A program made the translations under genes and the position numbers. DNA of 64,000 bases from CAMLOF01 sp041913045 (GTDB lineage Bacteria > Pseudomonadota > Gammaproteobacteria > Burkholderiales > Burkholderiaceae_C), in NCBI GenBank assembly GCA_041913045.1, contig JAYSGB010000007.1, forward strand, positions 62,001 to 126,000, given 5' to 3'. Numbering within the stretch: the first letter of the stretch is position 1; each line of letters opens with the position of its first letter. Under the pieces are notes generated by a model that had not been told where the DNA came from, did not search any database, and was given only the letters and a program-made list of their open reading frames with translations. This document shows positions 23,354 to 35,000 of the stretch, piece by piece.

Positions 23354-24673
23354 ATGTCCTACCAGTTCTCCGCATCGCTTCTGGACTCCTTGGGAATAGC
23401 CATGTGCGTCTTCGATGCCGAAGACCGGGTGGTCGTTTGGAATGAATGCTTCCTGAAGTTCTTCCCTGAGCACGCAGACCGCATTCATGTGGGTGAGTCT
23501 TACGCTGACAATTTGCGGCGCTTCTATTCGCTGCGCCTGCCTGCCGAGGAGCGCGGGAATGTCGAACGCTACATTCGCGATGGCATCCGCCGACACCGTG
23601 AGCAGACCCGGGCTTACACATTCGTTCACCGTGGGCGAAAGCTGCGCGTGGCGGCCACCCCACAGCCCAACGGTGACCGGGTGCGGGTCTGGCTTGATCT
23701 GTCGAACAATGAAACGGGCCAGTTGGTGCCGGAGTTGAGCCGGGGAGAGGTTGGCCAAAGGGGGGGTAATCCCGTTCCTGAGACATTGCGCGTTTTTGAG
23801 CAGCTGACCGACGGCGTTGCCGTGCATGACGCCTCTGGGCAGATTGTTTTCGTCAACGACAGGTTCTTGGAGATGTACCGGTTGCGTGGCCCGGAGGATG
23901 CGTTTGGCAAGACGTTTGACGCACTGGTTGCCGAATGCTGGCAGCGCTGCCAGGACGAGGCCGAGTGCAGCCAGGCGCAGGACCACAACGCAGCGTTGCG
24001 CGACAGTCTGCAGTTCTCCAACGTCCCCTTTGAAATTGTGTTGCCGGGGCACCGCTGGGTTCGGGTCACGGTCAGCGCCACCAAGGGCGAGCAGGCTTGC
24101 AGCATTCACACCGACATCAGCCGGGAAAAGCGCACCGTGGCCGAAATGCGTCTGCTTACCGAGCAGTTGCGGCACGAGAGCCACCGCGATGCGCTTACCG
24201 GCTTGCTGAACCGGCGGGGGCTGATGCCGCTGCTACAGGAAGCTTCATCAAGCATGAGCGACCACAGTCTGCTTTTCATTGATCTGGATGGCTTCAAGGC
24301 CGTGAACGATCACGCAGGGCACGCCAAGGGCGACACAGTGCTGTGTCAGGTGGCATCCACGCTACAGGGGGCCGTTCGCAGTATCGACAGTGTTGCCCGC
24401 CTGGGGGGGGACGAGTTCGTCATATTGCTCAGAGGATGTGACGAAAAACAGGCGGTTGCGGTGGCGCAGAAGATTGTGGACGTGGTGGCCGCCAATGCAT
24501 TTGTGGTGAGTGACCAGGCGTTTCCCATTGGGGCCAGCATAGGCGTCAGGACGTTCAGTGGTGCAGCCGACGACCCGGACGTACTGCTGCACGATGCGGA
24601 CTCTGCGTGCTACCAGGCCAAGCGGCAGGGGCGGGGCCGGGTGGTGGTGTTTGGGGCGTCACATGGACCTTGA
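23354..24673 (+). CDS. PAS-domain diguanylate cyclase
   Basis: This is a 439-residue cytoplasmic signalling protein. Two PAS-like domains are apparent: one at the N-terminus (LLDSLGIAMCVFDAEDRVVV with WNECFLKFFP) and one around residues 145-265 (LTDGVAVHDASGQIVFVNDR). The C-terminal GGDEF domain begins with RDALTGLLNRRGL and has an intact GGDEF signature (351-355), so it should make cyclic di-GMP. An RxxD inhibitory site (RSID, 342-345) lies at the right distance, suggesting product inhibition. No transmembrane helices are seen. I chose the ATG at 23354; the open frame runs from 23225 without resemblance. It lies upstream of the SARP regulator and giant adhesin locus. Confidence 0.9.
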   Translation: MSYQFSASLLDSLGIAMCVFDAEDRVVVWNECFLKFFPEHADRIHVGESYADNLRRFYSLRLPAEERGNVERYIRDGIRRHREQTRAYTFVHRGRKLRVAATPQPNGDRVRVWLDLSNNETGQLVPELSRGEVGQRGGNPVPETLRVFEQLTDGVAVHDASGQIVFVNDRFLEMYRLRGPEDAFGKTFDALVAECWQRCQDEAECSQAQDHNAALRDSLQFSNVPFEIVLPGHRWVRVTVSATKGEQACSIHTDISREKRTVAEMRLLTEQLRHESHRDALTGLLNRRGLMPLLQEASSSMSDHSLLFIDLDGFKAVNDHAGHAKGDTVLCQVASTLQGAVRSIDSVARLGGDEFVILLRGCDEKQAVAVAQKIVDVVAANAFVVSDQAFPIGASIGVRTFSGAADDPDVLLHDADSACYQAKRQGRGRVVVFGASHGP

Positions 24674-24841
24674 ATTTGTAACTGTTGGTTACCTCCTGGT
24701 AGACAAGCTGGAAGCATTACTCGCAAAATGATTCGAGGTGACCCGCATACATCACGAACATATCGACCCACAGGCGGGTGCGCGGAGATGTCCGCGCGGT
24801 CTTGACCGTTGTCAGCGAGATACGCGATCCGCGAGGGGGAT

Positions 24842-25885
24842 ATGTCAACAGGTCCGGACGGTGAACAGGTCAACGTCAACACCCTGTTTCAACAAGCCGA
24901 AGCGCAATTGACTGGTCAGCCACAGGCGGCAAGGGCATTTTTGCGTGCGGGTTTTGCTGAACTGAAGGGTAACCCTGGCGTGGCGATGCCTGACGTGCAA
25001 CCGCAGGTGCTTGCACGGTTGTGCGCGGTGGCACTGGCGGCGGGCATTGAGCCGGACGTAGTGCGGAAAGTCATTCGGCAGCACGGATTGACCGCGCCGG
25101 ACGCAGCTGCCTCCTTGTACTGGCCGTGGCCGGTGCGGGTGCATACGCTGGGGCGCTTTGCGGTGTTTTGTGAAGACGAGCCCCTCACCTTTAACGGTAA
25201 ATCACCCCGCAAGGCCTTGGAGTTGCTCCAGGCGCTGATTGCACATGGCGGACGCGAGGTGCACACCTCTGTGTTGATGCAGAGCTTGTGGCCGGAGGAA
25301 AGCAGCAGCAACCTGCGCAACCTGTTTGACAACACCTTGCACCGCTTGCGCAAGCTGCTGGGCCCGGCCAATGTGCTGCACGTGGCCAATGCCAAGCTCA
25401 CCCTGGACCCCACTCTGTGCTGGGTGGACGCCTGGACCTTCAACCGCCTGACCGCGCCATGCGCGGCTGCCGTGTCCGACGGGGAACGCGGCCGCCCGGT
25501 GCTGGACGAGTCGGAAGCACGGGCCGCCTTGCGGCTGTACACGGGCCACTTTCTGCAGTCGGAGACCGAGGAACCCTGGTCTTTGCCCTACCGCGACCGG
25601 CTGCGCAACCGCTTTCACCGCCTGGTGCGCGCCCTGGGCGAACGTCTGGAGCAGACCCAGCAGTGGGAGGCCGCGGCTGAGGTGTACGAGCGCGGGCTGG
25701 AAATCGATAACCTGGCCGAGGCCTTCTATCAGCACCTCATGGCCTGCCATCAGCACATGGGCGAACACGCCGAGGCACTGTGCGTCTACCGCCGCTGCAA
25801 GGAGTTGCTGTCCATCGTGCTGGGGGTGGCGCCTTCGCCCCGCACCGAGAAGCTGCGGCAGGCTTCCCTGGCCGTGGCGCCCTGA
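24842..25885 (+). CDS. SARP-like transcriptional activator (OmpR-type wHTH plus BTAD)
   Basis: This is a 347-residue regulator. After an N-terminal helical segment of unknown function, an OmpR-type winged helix runs from about residue 97 (VRVHTLGRFAVF) through KSPRKALELLQALIAHGG to LRNLFDNTLHRLRKLLG. A bacterial transcriptional activator domain (BTAD) follows, with alpha-helical repeats such as YRDRLRNRFHRLVRALGERL, AAEVYERGLEIDNLAEAFYQ and ALCVYRRCKELLSIVLG. The ATG at 24842 has a strong GAGGGGG site. The gene lies 161 bp before the giant gene on the same strand. It is the obvious candidate to act on the direct-repeat promoters of the giant gene and the sapC operon, which is inference. A GCCCGG/CCGGGC hairpin follows the stop at 25896-25911, without a T run. 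Confidence 0.85.
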   Translation: MSTGPDGEQVNVNTLFQQAEAQLTGQPQAARAFLRAGFAELKGNPGVAMPDVQPQVLARLCAVALAAGIEPDVVRKVIRQHGLTAPDAAASLYWPWPVRVHTLGRFAVFCEDEPLTFNGKSPRKALELLQALIAHGGREVHTSVLMQSLWPEESSSNLRNLFDNTLHRLRKLLGPANVLHVANAKLTLDPTLCWVDAWTFNRLTAPCAAAVSDGERGRPVLDESEARAALRLYTGHFLQSETEEPWSLPYRDRLRNRFHRLVRALGERLEQTQQWEAAAEVYERGLEIDNLAEAFYQHLMACHQHMGEHAEALCVYRRCKELLSIVLGVAPSPRTEKLRQASLAVAP

Positions 25886-25920
25886 ACCGTCCGTCGCCCG
25901 GCCAGCCGGGCAAAGTGTCG

Positions 25921-25966
25921 ATCTTTTCAATTTCTACGTGATCGCTAGGTACGCCCTGCCTAGCAT
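25921..25966 (+). promoter_or_regulatory. Direct-repeat promoter of the giant gene
   Basis: TTTCTACGT (25931-25939) and TCGCTAGGT (25942-25950) repeat with an 11-bp period. A 10-bp spacer then leads to TAGCAT (25961-25966), a plausible -10 box, 80 bp before the giant gene ATG. An inverted repeat GCTAGG-N9-CCTAGC (25944-25964) overlaps it. The same layout recurs before sapC at 54646-54691, where 33 of 49 aligned positions agree from 25921 and 54646 onward. SARP activators typically bind 11-bp-spaced direct repeats next to the -10 box. Confidence 0.6.
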
Positions 25967-26046
25967 GGCCTGCATTTCCGCGTCGCGGCGGTGGCGGCCT
26001 GCCTTTCCGTGCAAGCCCCCGCTGCGGCCGGCCAGTGGAGAGCAGC

Positions 26047-29000
26047 ATGGAACCCCTAGGTCAGTCCCACAGGTCCGTCATTCAGAACAGGCGCCCGTTC
26101 ATTCCTACGGCTTTGCAGCCCAGCAAGCTGTGGTCGCGATTGCAGGACAGCTATAGCCAGTGGCGCGACAAACGTGTGGCGGCGGTGCACGCGGCGGACC
26201 TGGACGCCCACGGCCGCCCAGCCGCGCGTGTGCGCATGCGAATGAGAAGCAGAGCGCGGCATGGCCAGGGTTTTGGCCTGGAGGCGGTGGAACCCCGGCT
26301 GCTGCTGTCGGCGGATCTGTCGTACACGGCGGCGGGTTCCGGGGACGTGACGTTACGCATGGACGAGGTGGACGGCGTGGAAACCGTGCGGCTCGTGGAT
26401 TCGGCCGACAGTTCCATCATCTATGGGTCTGTGGCGCGCGCCGACATTGACGGCTCTTCGGGCTACGGGGTCCGCGTGGACTCCGCCGGGTTCGACCTGA
26501 CGCTACGCATTGACGCGAGCGTGGAGTCGGCCAGCCTGGCAGGGGGCATACAGTTCGTGGGCGGCAGCGGGCAGGACACGCTGGCCGGCTCCAGCCTGGA
26601 CAGTGTCTGGACGATCAGTGGCGAAGGCAGCGGCCAAGTGGGATCCGTGTCGTTCAGCGGGGTGGAGAACCTGCAGGGCGCCAGCGGCAACCAGGACACT
26701 TTTGTGCTGGGCGAAGCGGGCGGCTTGGCGGGCGTGATGGACGGCGGCGCGGGCGGCTTTGACACACTGGTGCTGGATGGTGGCCAGTTTTCGTCTGTGG
26801 TGTACACGGCCACCAGCGGCAGCGCGGGCACCATTGAGCGTGATGGGCAGCTGTTGAGCTACGACGGGCTGGAGCCGATCATCGACAACACCGTGGTGGC
26901 AGACCGGGTGATTGCCACCAGCGGCTTTGACGACGAAGCCACGCTGACCGACAACGGCGACGGCACGCTGACGCTGGCCTCAACGTCTTTCATTCCCACG
27001 TTCGAGTCGATCACCTTCGCCAAACCGACGAGCAGCCTGACTATCAACCTGGGCGCGGACATGGGCGTGCCCTTCCTGAGCGAGGACGTGCTGACGGTGG
27101 TGAGCCTGAACGCCGCTGGCATGGACCTGACAATCAATGGCGACGCTGGCCAGGACCGCGTGATCTTCAGCGGCCCGGTGACGGCGGGTGACATCGTGGT
27201 CAACGCCGAGCAGATCACCGTGAGCGGTACGGTGAATGCCGGTTTGCTGAACCTGACGGCGAGCGACACCGACGGCGGCGCCGTTGACGCAGATGGCGAG
27301 TACCTGGGTGGCATCTTCGAGGGTTTGTACATTGCCACGCCCGAGGCGGTGATCGACCTGACCGGCGCGACCATCAACGCCAGCGGGGCCGTGGTTCTGA
27401 TGGCGACAGCCACCACCACTGTGTCTGCCAATCCTTCCACGCTGGGCTCCACGGTGGACGCCACGGTCATCAGGGTACTGCCCACGGCGAACATTGTGTT
27501 CAACAACACCACGCTGTCGGCAGCGAGCGTGGTGGCGGCCTCTGCCGTGAGCGCCACGGTGGCCTTCGAGGACGAGGCCGACGGAACCGACAGCGACACC
27601 TCGTCTGACGCGGCGGTGACGGTGCTGGTGTTGATCAGTGACGCGACGATGGGCGTGGAAGGGGCGAGCAGCCTGTCGGTGTCGGGCAGCGTGGCGCTGA
27701 CGGCAGCGACGGTCTTGAACGTGGACAGCACCGCCGACGGTTCCGGCGGCACGGCGGGCGCCACCCTGGCCGTGACGGAGATTCAGGCCCACACGGCGGC
27801 CTACGTGTCGGGGACGGCCAGCATCGGAGACTTGGCAGGCGACAGCCCGGACACCATTACCGTGAGCGCGGCGTTGACCAGCACGGTGAATACCGAAGCC
27901 ACGTCCACGGCAGGGGGCGCTGAAGCGAGTGTTGGCGGCGACAACCAGTCGGAAGAACGCCTGGACGATCCGAACAAGGACGGCAGCACGGGTGACCAGG
28001 CCCAGACCTCGGGTGGCTCCATCAACTTTGCCGGGGCGGTGGCCGTGACCGACTACCGCCCGGTGACCGAAGCCTACGTGAACACGGGTGGCAGTCTGCT
28101 GACGGCGGGTGCCCTGAACGTGAGTGCCATGGCCACCGAAAGCGTGAGCACGCGTGCCGACGGCTCCAACACCGGCGACAGTGGCACCGGCGTGGGTGTG
28201 GCCGTGGCCATAGGCGTGGTGGACAGCGAGGTGAGCGCTTACCTGGGTGGCGCGGCCACGCTGGATGCCAGCGCGGTGAGTGTGAGCGCCACGCTGGATG
28301 CCGACAACACCTACGAGGTGGAGGCGACTTCGGGGGCAGGTGACGGCACCCAGACCGGGGTGGCTGGTTCGCTGGCGGTGAACGTGGTGGACACCCTGGT
28401 GGCGGCCCGTGTGTTGAGCGGCGCAAGCCTGGATCTGACGGGCGCCAGCCTGAGCCTGAGCGCCACCTCTGCCACGAACGCCACCACCCACGCTGTGCCG
28501 CACGACAGTGGCGGCTCCAGTGACCTGGGCATAGGCGCTTCGGTGGCTGTGGCGGTGATCGACAACGTGACCGAAGCGGCCATCCAGAGCAATGCCGACG
28601 TGGCCAATGCCGACGACGTGACCCTGGTGGCCAGCGGCAGCCATGTGTCCGACACGCTGGCCGAGGCGGGCGGCGAGGGCAGCACTGGTCTGGGCGGGGC
28701 GTTCGCCATTGACGTGATCGACAACATCACCAGCGCCACGCTGGGCAGCGACGTGGACGAGCTGAGCATCAGCGGCAACTTCAGCGCGCTGGCCAGCCAC
28801 CATGGGGTGTCCACCACCACGGCCAGCGGCACTGCGCTGGGTAGCGACACCGCGGTGGGCGCAACTCTTGCGCTGTCCTTTGTGGACAACCGGGCCACGG
28901 CCAGCACCAGCCGCAGTCTGCGCGCCGACGGGTCGGTGAGCTTCGGGGCGCACGCAGATGGCAGCAGCACCGCAACGGCCACGGCATCTGCCGCAGGTGC

Positions 29001-32000
29001 CGACACGGATGACGAGGGCACCAACGGCAACGCCAGCGCCGACGACCAGGTGGGCGAACAGACCAGCCTGGCCAACAGCAAGTCGGGCGACGGCGATGCG
29101 GTGGGCCAGTCTGCCGACGACGGCAGCGGCAGTGGAGGCGCCGTGGGCGTGGCCGCAGCCCTGGCAGTGAACGTGTCCAGCGCGGTGGCGCAGGCCCTTG
29201 TGGGCGCGGGCACCACGGTGGTGGCGAACGACGACGGCGTGGGCGGTGGCAACCTGAGCCTGGCCGCCACCAACAACATGGACGCCGAGGCCGTGGCCGA
29301 TGGCTCTGCCGCTGAAGGCAGCATTGAGACCGCCGTGGGCGTGGCGGTGGCCATCAATGTGGCCGACATGGACAACGAGGCACTGGTGCTGGGCACCGCC
29401 GACGTGACCGCGCAGGGCCTGGGGGCCAGCGCCAGCATGAAGGACGTGGGCGGCAATACCAAGCACAAGTTTGGGGCCAAGGCCACGTCTGGCGCCAGCG
29501 GCACCGACACCGGCGTGGCGGGTTCGTTCGCCCTGAACGTGTCCAACGCCAAGACAGAGGCTGCGTTGCGTGACGGCAGCCAGACCGATGCCGGCACGGG
29601 CGACGTGAGCCTGACCACCGCCAGCACCACCGAAACCGATGTGCAGGCCACGGCCAACGCCGTGGGTGGCAGTACCGGGGTGGGCGCGTCCATCGCGGTG
29701 AACGTGGTGGACAACACCACCGAGTCGCAGATAGAGAACAACGCCATCCTGAACGGCGGCGACGATGTGACGCTGAGCGCCACCGGCAGCCACACCACGA
29801 CCACGCTGGCTTCGTCCGGCGCCGAGGCGGGCGATGGCACCGGGGTGGGTGGCTCGTTCGCCATCACCGTGGCAGACAACCTTACCCAAGCCACCGTGGG
29901 CACGGGCACGGGGCTGAACATTAGCGGCAACTTCAGCGCCACCGCCACGCACCATGGGCTGACCGCCACCACGGCCAACGGTGATGCCCTGGGCAGCAGC
30001 ACGGCGGTGGGCGCGGCCATTGCGTTGAGCTTCGTGGACGACAAGGCCCTGGCCAGCACGCTGCGCGACATTAATGCCGACGGCTCGGTGAGCCTGGCCG
30101 CCTTTGCCGACGGCAGCAGTACGGCCACGGCCACGGCTTCGGCAGCGGGCGCCAGCAAAGAAGAAGACACCGACGGTAACGGCAACAACACCGATGACAC
30201 AGCCGACAAGCAGGTGGCCAAGCAAACGACGCTGGCCAACGACAAGTCGGGCGACAGCGATGCGGCGGGCCAGCAAGCGGACGACGGCAGCGGCGGCTCG
30301 GTGGGCGTGGCGGCGGCACTGGCGCTGAACGTGGCCAGTGCCACGGCCGAGGCCTCCATCCTGGGGGCGAACACCGACATCGTGGCCGATGCCGATGACA
30401 GCGGCGTGGGCGCCGTGACGCTGAGCGCCACCAACAACATGGACGCCGAGGCCATTGCCGACGGCTCCGCCGCCGAAGGCAGCATCGAGACGGCGGTGGG
30501 CGTGGCCGTGGCCATCAACGTGGCCGACATGGACAACGTGGCGCTGATCGGTACCGGCGCATTTGTGTCTGCTCAGGGAATCACCGCCACCGCCAACATG
30601 AAGAACGTGGGGGGCAACACCAAGCACAAGTTTGGCGCCAAGGCCACGTCGGGGGCCAGCGGCACCGACACGGGCGTGGCGGGGTCGTTTGCGTTGAATG
30701 TGTCCAATGCGCACACCGAAGCTGCCCTCAAGGGCACCAGCGAAACGCAGGCAGGCGATGGCGACGTGACGCTGACAGCGGCCAGCACCATGGAAACCGA
30801 TGTGCAGGCCACAGCCAATGCCGATGGCGGCAGCACGGGAGTGGGTGTGTCCATTGCCGTGAACGTGGCAGACAGCACCACCGAGGCGCAGCTTGAAAAC
30901 AGCGCCATCCTGACGGGCGGTGACGACGTGACACTGAGTGCCACCGGCAGCCACACCACCACCACGCTGGCCTCGTCCGGCGCTGCGGCGGGTGACGGCA
31001 CGGGAGTGGGCGGCTCATTTGCGATCACCGTGGCCGACAACCGCACCGAGGCCAGCCTGGGCACAGGCACGGGGCTGAACATTGACGGCAGCTTCAGCGC
31101 CACGGCCACGCACCACGGCAGCACCGGCACCACGGCCAAGGGCGACGCCCTGGGCTCGACGGCGGTGGGCGCGGCCATTGCGCTGGCCTTTGTGACCGAC
31201 GAGGCTTACGCGGGTACGCAGCGCAACTTGGTGGCCGACGGCAGCATTGCCTTTGGCGCCCATGCGGATGGCAAGAGCACGGCGGACGCACTGGCGTCGG
31301 CAGCCGGTGCCGAGAAGGACGATGACGGCGATGGTAACGACACCAACGACGACGCCAACAAGCAGGTAGGCAAGCAGACCGATCTGGCGGACGACAAGTC
31401 TGGCCGCACCAATGAGCAGGGCACCGAACGCACCAGCGCCAACAGCAGCAGCGGCGATGTGAGCGTGGCCGCCGCCATTGCGTTGAACGTGGCCGAGTCC
31501 ACGGCGCAGGCCATCGTCGCGCCCAACCTGACCATCACCGCCGACGCGGACAACAACAACGCGGGCACGGGCACGCTGTCGCTGCAGGCGTCCAACAACA
31601 TGGACGCCACTACCAGTGCCGACGGCAAGGCCAAGACCAGCAGCGGAGGCACCGCCGTGGGCGTGGCGGTGGCCATCAACGTGGCCGACATGACCAATGA
31701 AGCCTTGATCGGCACGGGCAGCGTCATCACCGCTGATGGCCTGACGCTGCGCGCCACCATGAAGGATGTGGCCGGTGACACGCCGGACACCCACCGCTTT
31801 GCCGCCACGGCCCTGTCGGGCGCCAGCGGAGGCGATGTGGGCGTGGCAGGCTCGGTGGCCATCAACGTGGCCACGGCCAACACCACGGCCCGGGTCAGCA
31901 GCGGTGCCAGTGTGATCCTGTCGGCAGGCGACGTGACGGTGGAGGCAGTGAGCCGCACCGAGGACACGGTGTCTGCCAAGGCAGCCGCCGCAGGCACCGG

Positions 32001-35000
32001 GGATGCCGGTGTGGGGGCGTCGATAGCGGTGAACATTGCGCTGGCCGACACCATTGCCGAATTCCAGAACGGTAGCAGCGTGAGTGGCAGCGCCGACGAC
32101 TTTGACGTGAAGGCCACGCACAACGGCAGCGTGACGAGCACGGCCGAGGCGGGCGCGGCAGGCAGCACCGCCGTGGGTGGCGGCATTGCCGTGACCGTGG
32201 CCGAGAGCGACACCACGGCACGCGCGGGCAGCGGTGGTGGCGGCACCATCACACTCACCGGCGGCCTGGAGGTGGAGGCCACACACACGGACACGGTTTA
32301 CACGCTCTCCAACGGCGAGGCCGCTGGTTCGGGTGTGGGTGTGGGTGTGTCGGTATCCATCAACATCCTGGTGGACAAGACCACGGCCGAGGTGGGCCGC
32401 AGCTTCAGCGGGGCCGACTTCATCGACGTGCTGGCCACGTCCACCATCGACGCCAAGGCCGAGTCCAAGGCCAGCGCCAAGGGCGGCAGCAGCAAGAAGG
32501 CCGATGGGGTGAGTGACTCCAACAACGCCGACCAGGAGTCGGCCGAACAGAGCAGCTTTGCCACCGGCAAGGGCGGCAGCGGTGCCACCCCGCAAAACAC
32601 CACCAGCGCAGGCAGCAACCTGAATACCGCGAACAGCAACAGCACCAGCCAGTCGAGCAACGGCACCGGCAGCAACAACGTGAAGGTGGCCGCCACGGTG
32701 GCGGTGAACTTCATGGACGCCGACAACCAGGCCATCGTCGGGCCGAACGTGACGCTGGGCTCCACGGGCGACGCGCACGTGGGCGCGATTGCGCAGTTCG
32801 ACGGGCGGGCCCTGGCCACGGCCACTTCCACCGACATCAATTCCGACACCGGCGTGGCCGGTGCCGTGGCCGTCAATATCGGCCTGGCAGACAACCTGGC
32901 CCGCGTGGGCAGCAACAGCAGCATCACCGCCGACAGCGTGACGGTGCGCGCCATACAGCCCGACAGCGCGGTGAACACCTGGCAGGCGCGCGCGCTGGCG
33001 GGGGCTGTGTCGTCGGGGGACGGCATCGGCGGTTCGATCTCGGTGAACTACCTGGACGTGACCACCCTGGCCGACGTGCAGACCGGTGCGACGTTGACCG
33101 GCACGCAAGGCGACGTGACCGTGGCGGCGCAGAGCCACAACGAACTGCAGAACGTGGCGGGCGGCGCGGGCTTGTCGATTGGCGACTCGGGCACGGGCGT
33201 GGGCGTGGCGGTGGCGGTGAACGTGCTGGTCAACCCGAACGATGACTCGGTGACCGACCCGCAGGGCCTGTACACCGGCGCACGCGTGGGCGCGGACGCC
33301 ACACTGGAGTCGCAGACGGGCAGCGTCAGCGTCACCGCGGACGCCAGCCTGGTGCCGATCACCGAAGAACTGCTGGCTGGCGTGGAGATTGCCGTGACCA
33401 GCGCGGCGGCAGGTATTGCTGCCAGCAGCGGCGGGGCGGCCGTGGGTGGTTCGGCTTCGGTCAACGTGATCCACATGAAGACCGAAGCGGTGGTGGGCGC
33501 AGGCGCCACGCTGGATGCGCAGCAGGACGTGACCGTGTCGGCCGTGGACGTGATGCACCTGTTCACCTTTGCGGGCGGGCTGGGCGTCAGCGGTTCGGGC
33601 AACGCGGGCGTGGGCATTGGCATAGACGTGGGTGTGCTGTTCCGCACCACCCAGGCCACCATCGGGGCCGACGCGTCCCTGACTGCGACCGCCGGCGACA
33701 TTCTGGTGAAGGCCGACAGCGATGACGACATCACTTCGCTGGCGGCGAGCTTTGGCGTGGCAGGCAGCGGTGTGGCGATTGCGGGTTCGGTGGGGGTGCA
33801 GGTGCTGGACACAGATACCCGTGCCGTGGTGGCCAACGGCGCCAACAGCAGCGATGGCGCATCGTTGCAGGCGGGCGGTGACGTGACGGTGACGGCCGAT
33901 AGCGACCTGAACGCGCTGATGATTGCTGGCGCCGTGGGCGTGGGCAGCGACGTGGGCCTGGGCCTGGCCAGCACGGTGCTGGTTCACCTGGACACGGTGG
34001 AGGCCCGCGTGGGCGATCATGCCTTCGTCGAGGCGGCGGGCGATGCGGGCGTGAGCGTGAGCGCCACGTCGGACGAACAGATCCTGGCGCTTTCGGCAGC
34101 GGCGGGCGTGGCGAGCACCGCTGGCATTGCCGTGGTGCCCACCATTGTGGTGCTGGAAGAAGACACCTCGGCCACCATTGGCCGCAGCGCCACGGTCAAC
34201 GCGCGCAACAACGATGTGTTGAGCGACCCCGATCTGTTCGTGCACGCCGAGGCGAACACAGACATCATCTCGGTGGCCGGTTCACTGGCCATTGGCGGCA
34301 CGGCGGGTGTGGGTGTGGGGGCGGATGTACTGACCCTGACCAAGAACACCACCGCCGCCATCGACTCCAACGTCACGGCCAACGTGGACGGCGACATTGG
34401 CGTGGACGCCGATGCGACCGAGGACATCACCTCGGTGGCTGCGGGCGTGGCGGTGGGCGGCACGGCAGGCGTGGGCGCCAACGCGGGTGTGCATGTGCTC
34501 ACCATCAACACCCGCGCCTTCATCGGCGACGACCCGACCGATGGCGTTGCCAGTGCTGGCGCGGGCCACGTCCATGCGGGTGGGGCCATCCGGGTGCAGG
34601 CCGACGACACCACCGAGGTGGACAAGTTCGTGGCCACGCTGGCAGTGGGCGGCTCGGCGGGCGTGGGTGCAGCGGCCACGGTGACGGTGGTCAACAAGAC
34701 CACCGAGGCCTTCGTGGGCGCGGGCGCCCGCGTGACGGCCGACGGGCGCACCCCCGGTTTGCTGGCAGCCACTGGGGCGTTCAATGCCAGCTATGGCGGC
34801 AGCGCCGCCGTGGGGGCCAGTGGCATAGAGTCGAGTACGGCCGACGACGCCAACTTTGGTGACCTGCAGAACGCGGGTGAAGTGGGCACACCTGATGTGG
34901 ACGCCGTGGATTACGACAGCTCGGGCGGCGCCGAGGCCGACCCGAAGAGCCGCGCGCAGCGGGTGCTGGGCGGCGGCAGCTCCACGGTGCGGGGCCTGTC

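Noticed and set aside
25896..25911. Terminator after the SARP gene
   Set aside because: The hairpin is only six pairs and is followed by AAAG rather than a T run, so it is not convincing as a rho-independent terminator.
26047..26280. Standard Sec signal peptide on the giant protein
   Set aside because: The first 90 residues are basic and polar with no hydrophobic core before the LEPR-XLL motif, so no classical signal peptide can be claimed.
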